Shown here: in pieces, positions 62,570-64,000 of the stretch
How the letters are laid out: each line of letters opens with the position of its first letter
How positions within the stretch are numbered: position 1 is the stretch's first letter
NCBI GenBank assembly: GCA_016785225.1
Contig: JAFBJZ010000612.1
Coordinates: 248,001 to 312,000, forward strand
Direction of reading: 5' to 3'
Source of the DNA: Psettodes erumei
Taxonomy: Eukaryota; Chordata; Actinopteri; Pleuronectiformes; Psettodidae
Length of the DNA stretch: 64,000 nucleotides
Notes under the pieces: model-generated
What the model saw: the letters and a program-made list of their open reading frames with translations, nothing else
Told to the model about the DNA's origin: nothing
Database searches by the model: none
Program-made: the position numbers and the translations under genes

Positions 62570-62688
62570 ACCGCATCGGTGTCTGTCCTCCGCAGCCGGT
62601 GTCGTCCCTCGATCCTCCAACGGGCCAGCCTCCGTCCCGCCCTCAGTCCAACTCCGCTCCGCCAGCATCCATCTCTGCACCGGGACAT

Positions 62689-62729
<41 letters not shown>

Positions 62730-62988
62730 CAAAGAAAAGGAGACAGAACAGGAGCGAAGGGGGGTGAAACGGCGCTCAAGCTGCTGCTCCAGTGTGAAGG
62801 CGGTCCGTGTTACACAAAGCCACCAACAAGCTTCCTTTCATTATTTACGCTGGACATCGCAGCGGTGATCCGCCGGAGGTCCCGCTCGGCAGCTGAAGTG
62901 ATGCGTCCCGCAGGGCTGTGCGAGCAGTAGCATGATTTGATCTCGGTTCCGGATAGATCCATTCGTTGTGGTTGGTGAGAAGGGGAGC
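62570..62988 (+). promoter_or_regulatory. CpG-rich promoter/leader of a third gene, with (AC)n tract
   Basis: CpG content rises sharply after about 62570 and stays high up to the ATG at 62989, matching the setting of the two upstream receptor genes. An (AC)n tract occupies about 62690-62727 within it. The transcription start cannot be placed. Confidence 0.5.
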
Positions 62989-63049
62989 ATGAAGTTTGCG
63001 GTTGCGGTGCTGTGGTTCTCCCTGGCTCTCGGGAAGGCTGCTGTGCAAG
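62989..63049 (+). CDS. Probable first coding exon (signal peptide) of a gene continuing beyond the window
   Basis: ATG at 62989 opens MKFAVAVLWFSLALGKAAVQ, a good signal peptide, and the exon ends after one extra base at 63049 with donor GTAAGG. The 61-bp exon leaves splice phase 1, exactly as the first exons of chrnb5 (46 bp) and chrna6 (58 bp) do, and it sits in a CpG-rich context. A third nicotinic subunit, such as beta3 which neighbours alpha6 in mammals, would fit. No second exon is visible before 64000, so identity is not established. Confidence 0.5.
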
Positions 63050-64000
63050 GTAAGGCTCGCGCAGCGCACCCGTCTTCACACCTTCCGACACAGCGCACCC
63101 CGACAAAGAAAGAGTTTTATTAAGGAGCGAAACCATTGTTTTATTTAGATGTAATTGCACTTTTATTCGTGAGCGAGGCAGCAGGGCGAAATGACGGGGT
63201 CAGGTGAGAGGAGCACATTCATGGTTTATTAAATGATGGGAGCGCAGCGCCCTCCTGGGATCTGAGGATAGGCTGAGTAACACGCTTCAGGAGAGAAACG
63301 TGGGGCAATATAACATTTAATAAAAGGCCGAAATCAGTAGGAAAAGAATTCCCTTTCATAACGACGCTATGATTCATGGACGTCACGTGGGCTTTGTTAT
63401 GAAAAGAGAAGAATGGAATATTGTGCCACTGTGGTGTGGAGTTACAGAAAGGCAGACCCCGGTCCAACTGCTGTCTCTCTCTCTCTCTCTTTTGGCCTTC
63501 CTCTCTATTTCTGTGTGTTGATATCAGCTGCATTTACACCACTCTAATCTTGAGATGCAGAGGTTCTTGGCAGCAAATACTGGAGTCTTAATCCCCCTTG
63601 CTGCACACTGTATGTGTGTGCATGTGACAACGAGCGAGCGAGAGACAGGGAGGGTGGATGACAAGATGAAGAAAATGATTAATCCACCCTCAGTGACCAA
63701 TTAATTGTCCCTGTGTCACTCCATACTTATATTCACGAGGAAGCACATTTCAAACTGACACTAATCTTCCTGCAAATGACTTTGATTAATGACACCTATT
63801 GGAAGCAGGTTGGGATGAGATGATATGTCTGGATTCGAAAAATATAATTATTTTTTTTAAAGTCTGAATTACTGTTATAGTGTCGCACAGATCTGTCCAA
63901 GTCTGAGATCTCTGCTTCCAAGTGGAGATCAATGGAGAATATCTCTTACCAGAAATAATGTCCCACATCACTCAGGATACTCGATGGAAAGTAGTTCTCA
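63050..64000 (+). other. Presumed first intron of the third gene
   Basis: No acceptor followed by a recognisable exon is seen. A CT tract lies at about 63473-63491. The window ends inside this intron. Confidence 0.45.

Noticed and set aside
1..64000. CRISPR arrays, operons, bacterial mobile elements, tRNA or rRNA genes
   Set aside because: The window is vertebrate nuclear DNA. No regularly spaced repeats, cloverleaf tRNA boxes or rRNA stretches were recognised.

Overview
The window is vertebrate nuclear DNA, most likely from a teleost fish. Genes are split by canonical GT-AG introns, CA/TG microsatellites are abundant, and a decayed L2-type LINE and a short inverted-repeat element of a kind common in fish are present. 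Species cannot be read from the sequence; teleost is an inference from gene content, repeat content and compact gene spacing.

Layout, all recognised genes on the + strand. (1) 1-3370: the C-terminal ten coding exons of an RNF44/RNF38-family RING-H2 ubiquitin ligase, followed by a long 3' UTR to about 6.1 kb. (2) 6.1-12.4 kb: intergenic, with an inverted-repeat element (8139-8589), a degenerate LINE reverse-transcriptase remnant (about 8.69-9.2 kb), and the GC-rich upstream region of the next gene. (3) 12381-20287: a complete seven-exon neuronal nicotinic acetylcholine receptor beta subunit of the beta2/beta4 class (503 aa), best interpreted as chrnb5. (4) 20.3-31.2 kb: intergenic, ending in a CpG-rich promoter region that carries two inverted RE1/NRSE (REST-binding) elements. 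(5) 31169-47779: a complete eight-exon nicotinic alpha subunit (522 aa) with the vicinal CysCys pair of alpha subunits, identified as chrna6. (6) 47.8-62.6 kb: a 15 kb gene-free stretch with dense TG repeats and several repeat-poor blocks that look like candidate conserved non-coding elements. (7) 62989-63049: a probable first exon of another gene, encoding a signal peptide and ending in the same splice phase as the first exons of the two receptor genes; its remaining exons lie beyond the window.

The core is a head-to-tail beta-alpha nicotinic receptor pair. It is analogous to mammalian CHRNB4-CHRNA3(-CHRNA5) and to CHRNA6-CHRNB3. An alpha6 subunit needs a beta partner to form a pentameric cation channel, so the neighbours may be co-expressed; the paired REST sites suggest neuron-restricted transcription. 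The most unusual points are the REST-site pair, three introns interrupting what is one large exon in mammalian neuronal subunit genes, a tandem NAGNAG acceptor, a (CA)n tract next to a chrna6 splice acceptor, and the retained beta5-like gene. No wholly new biological system was recognised.
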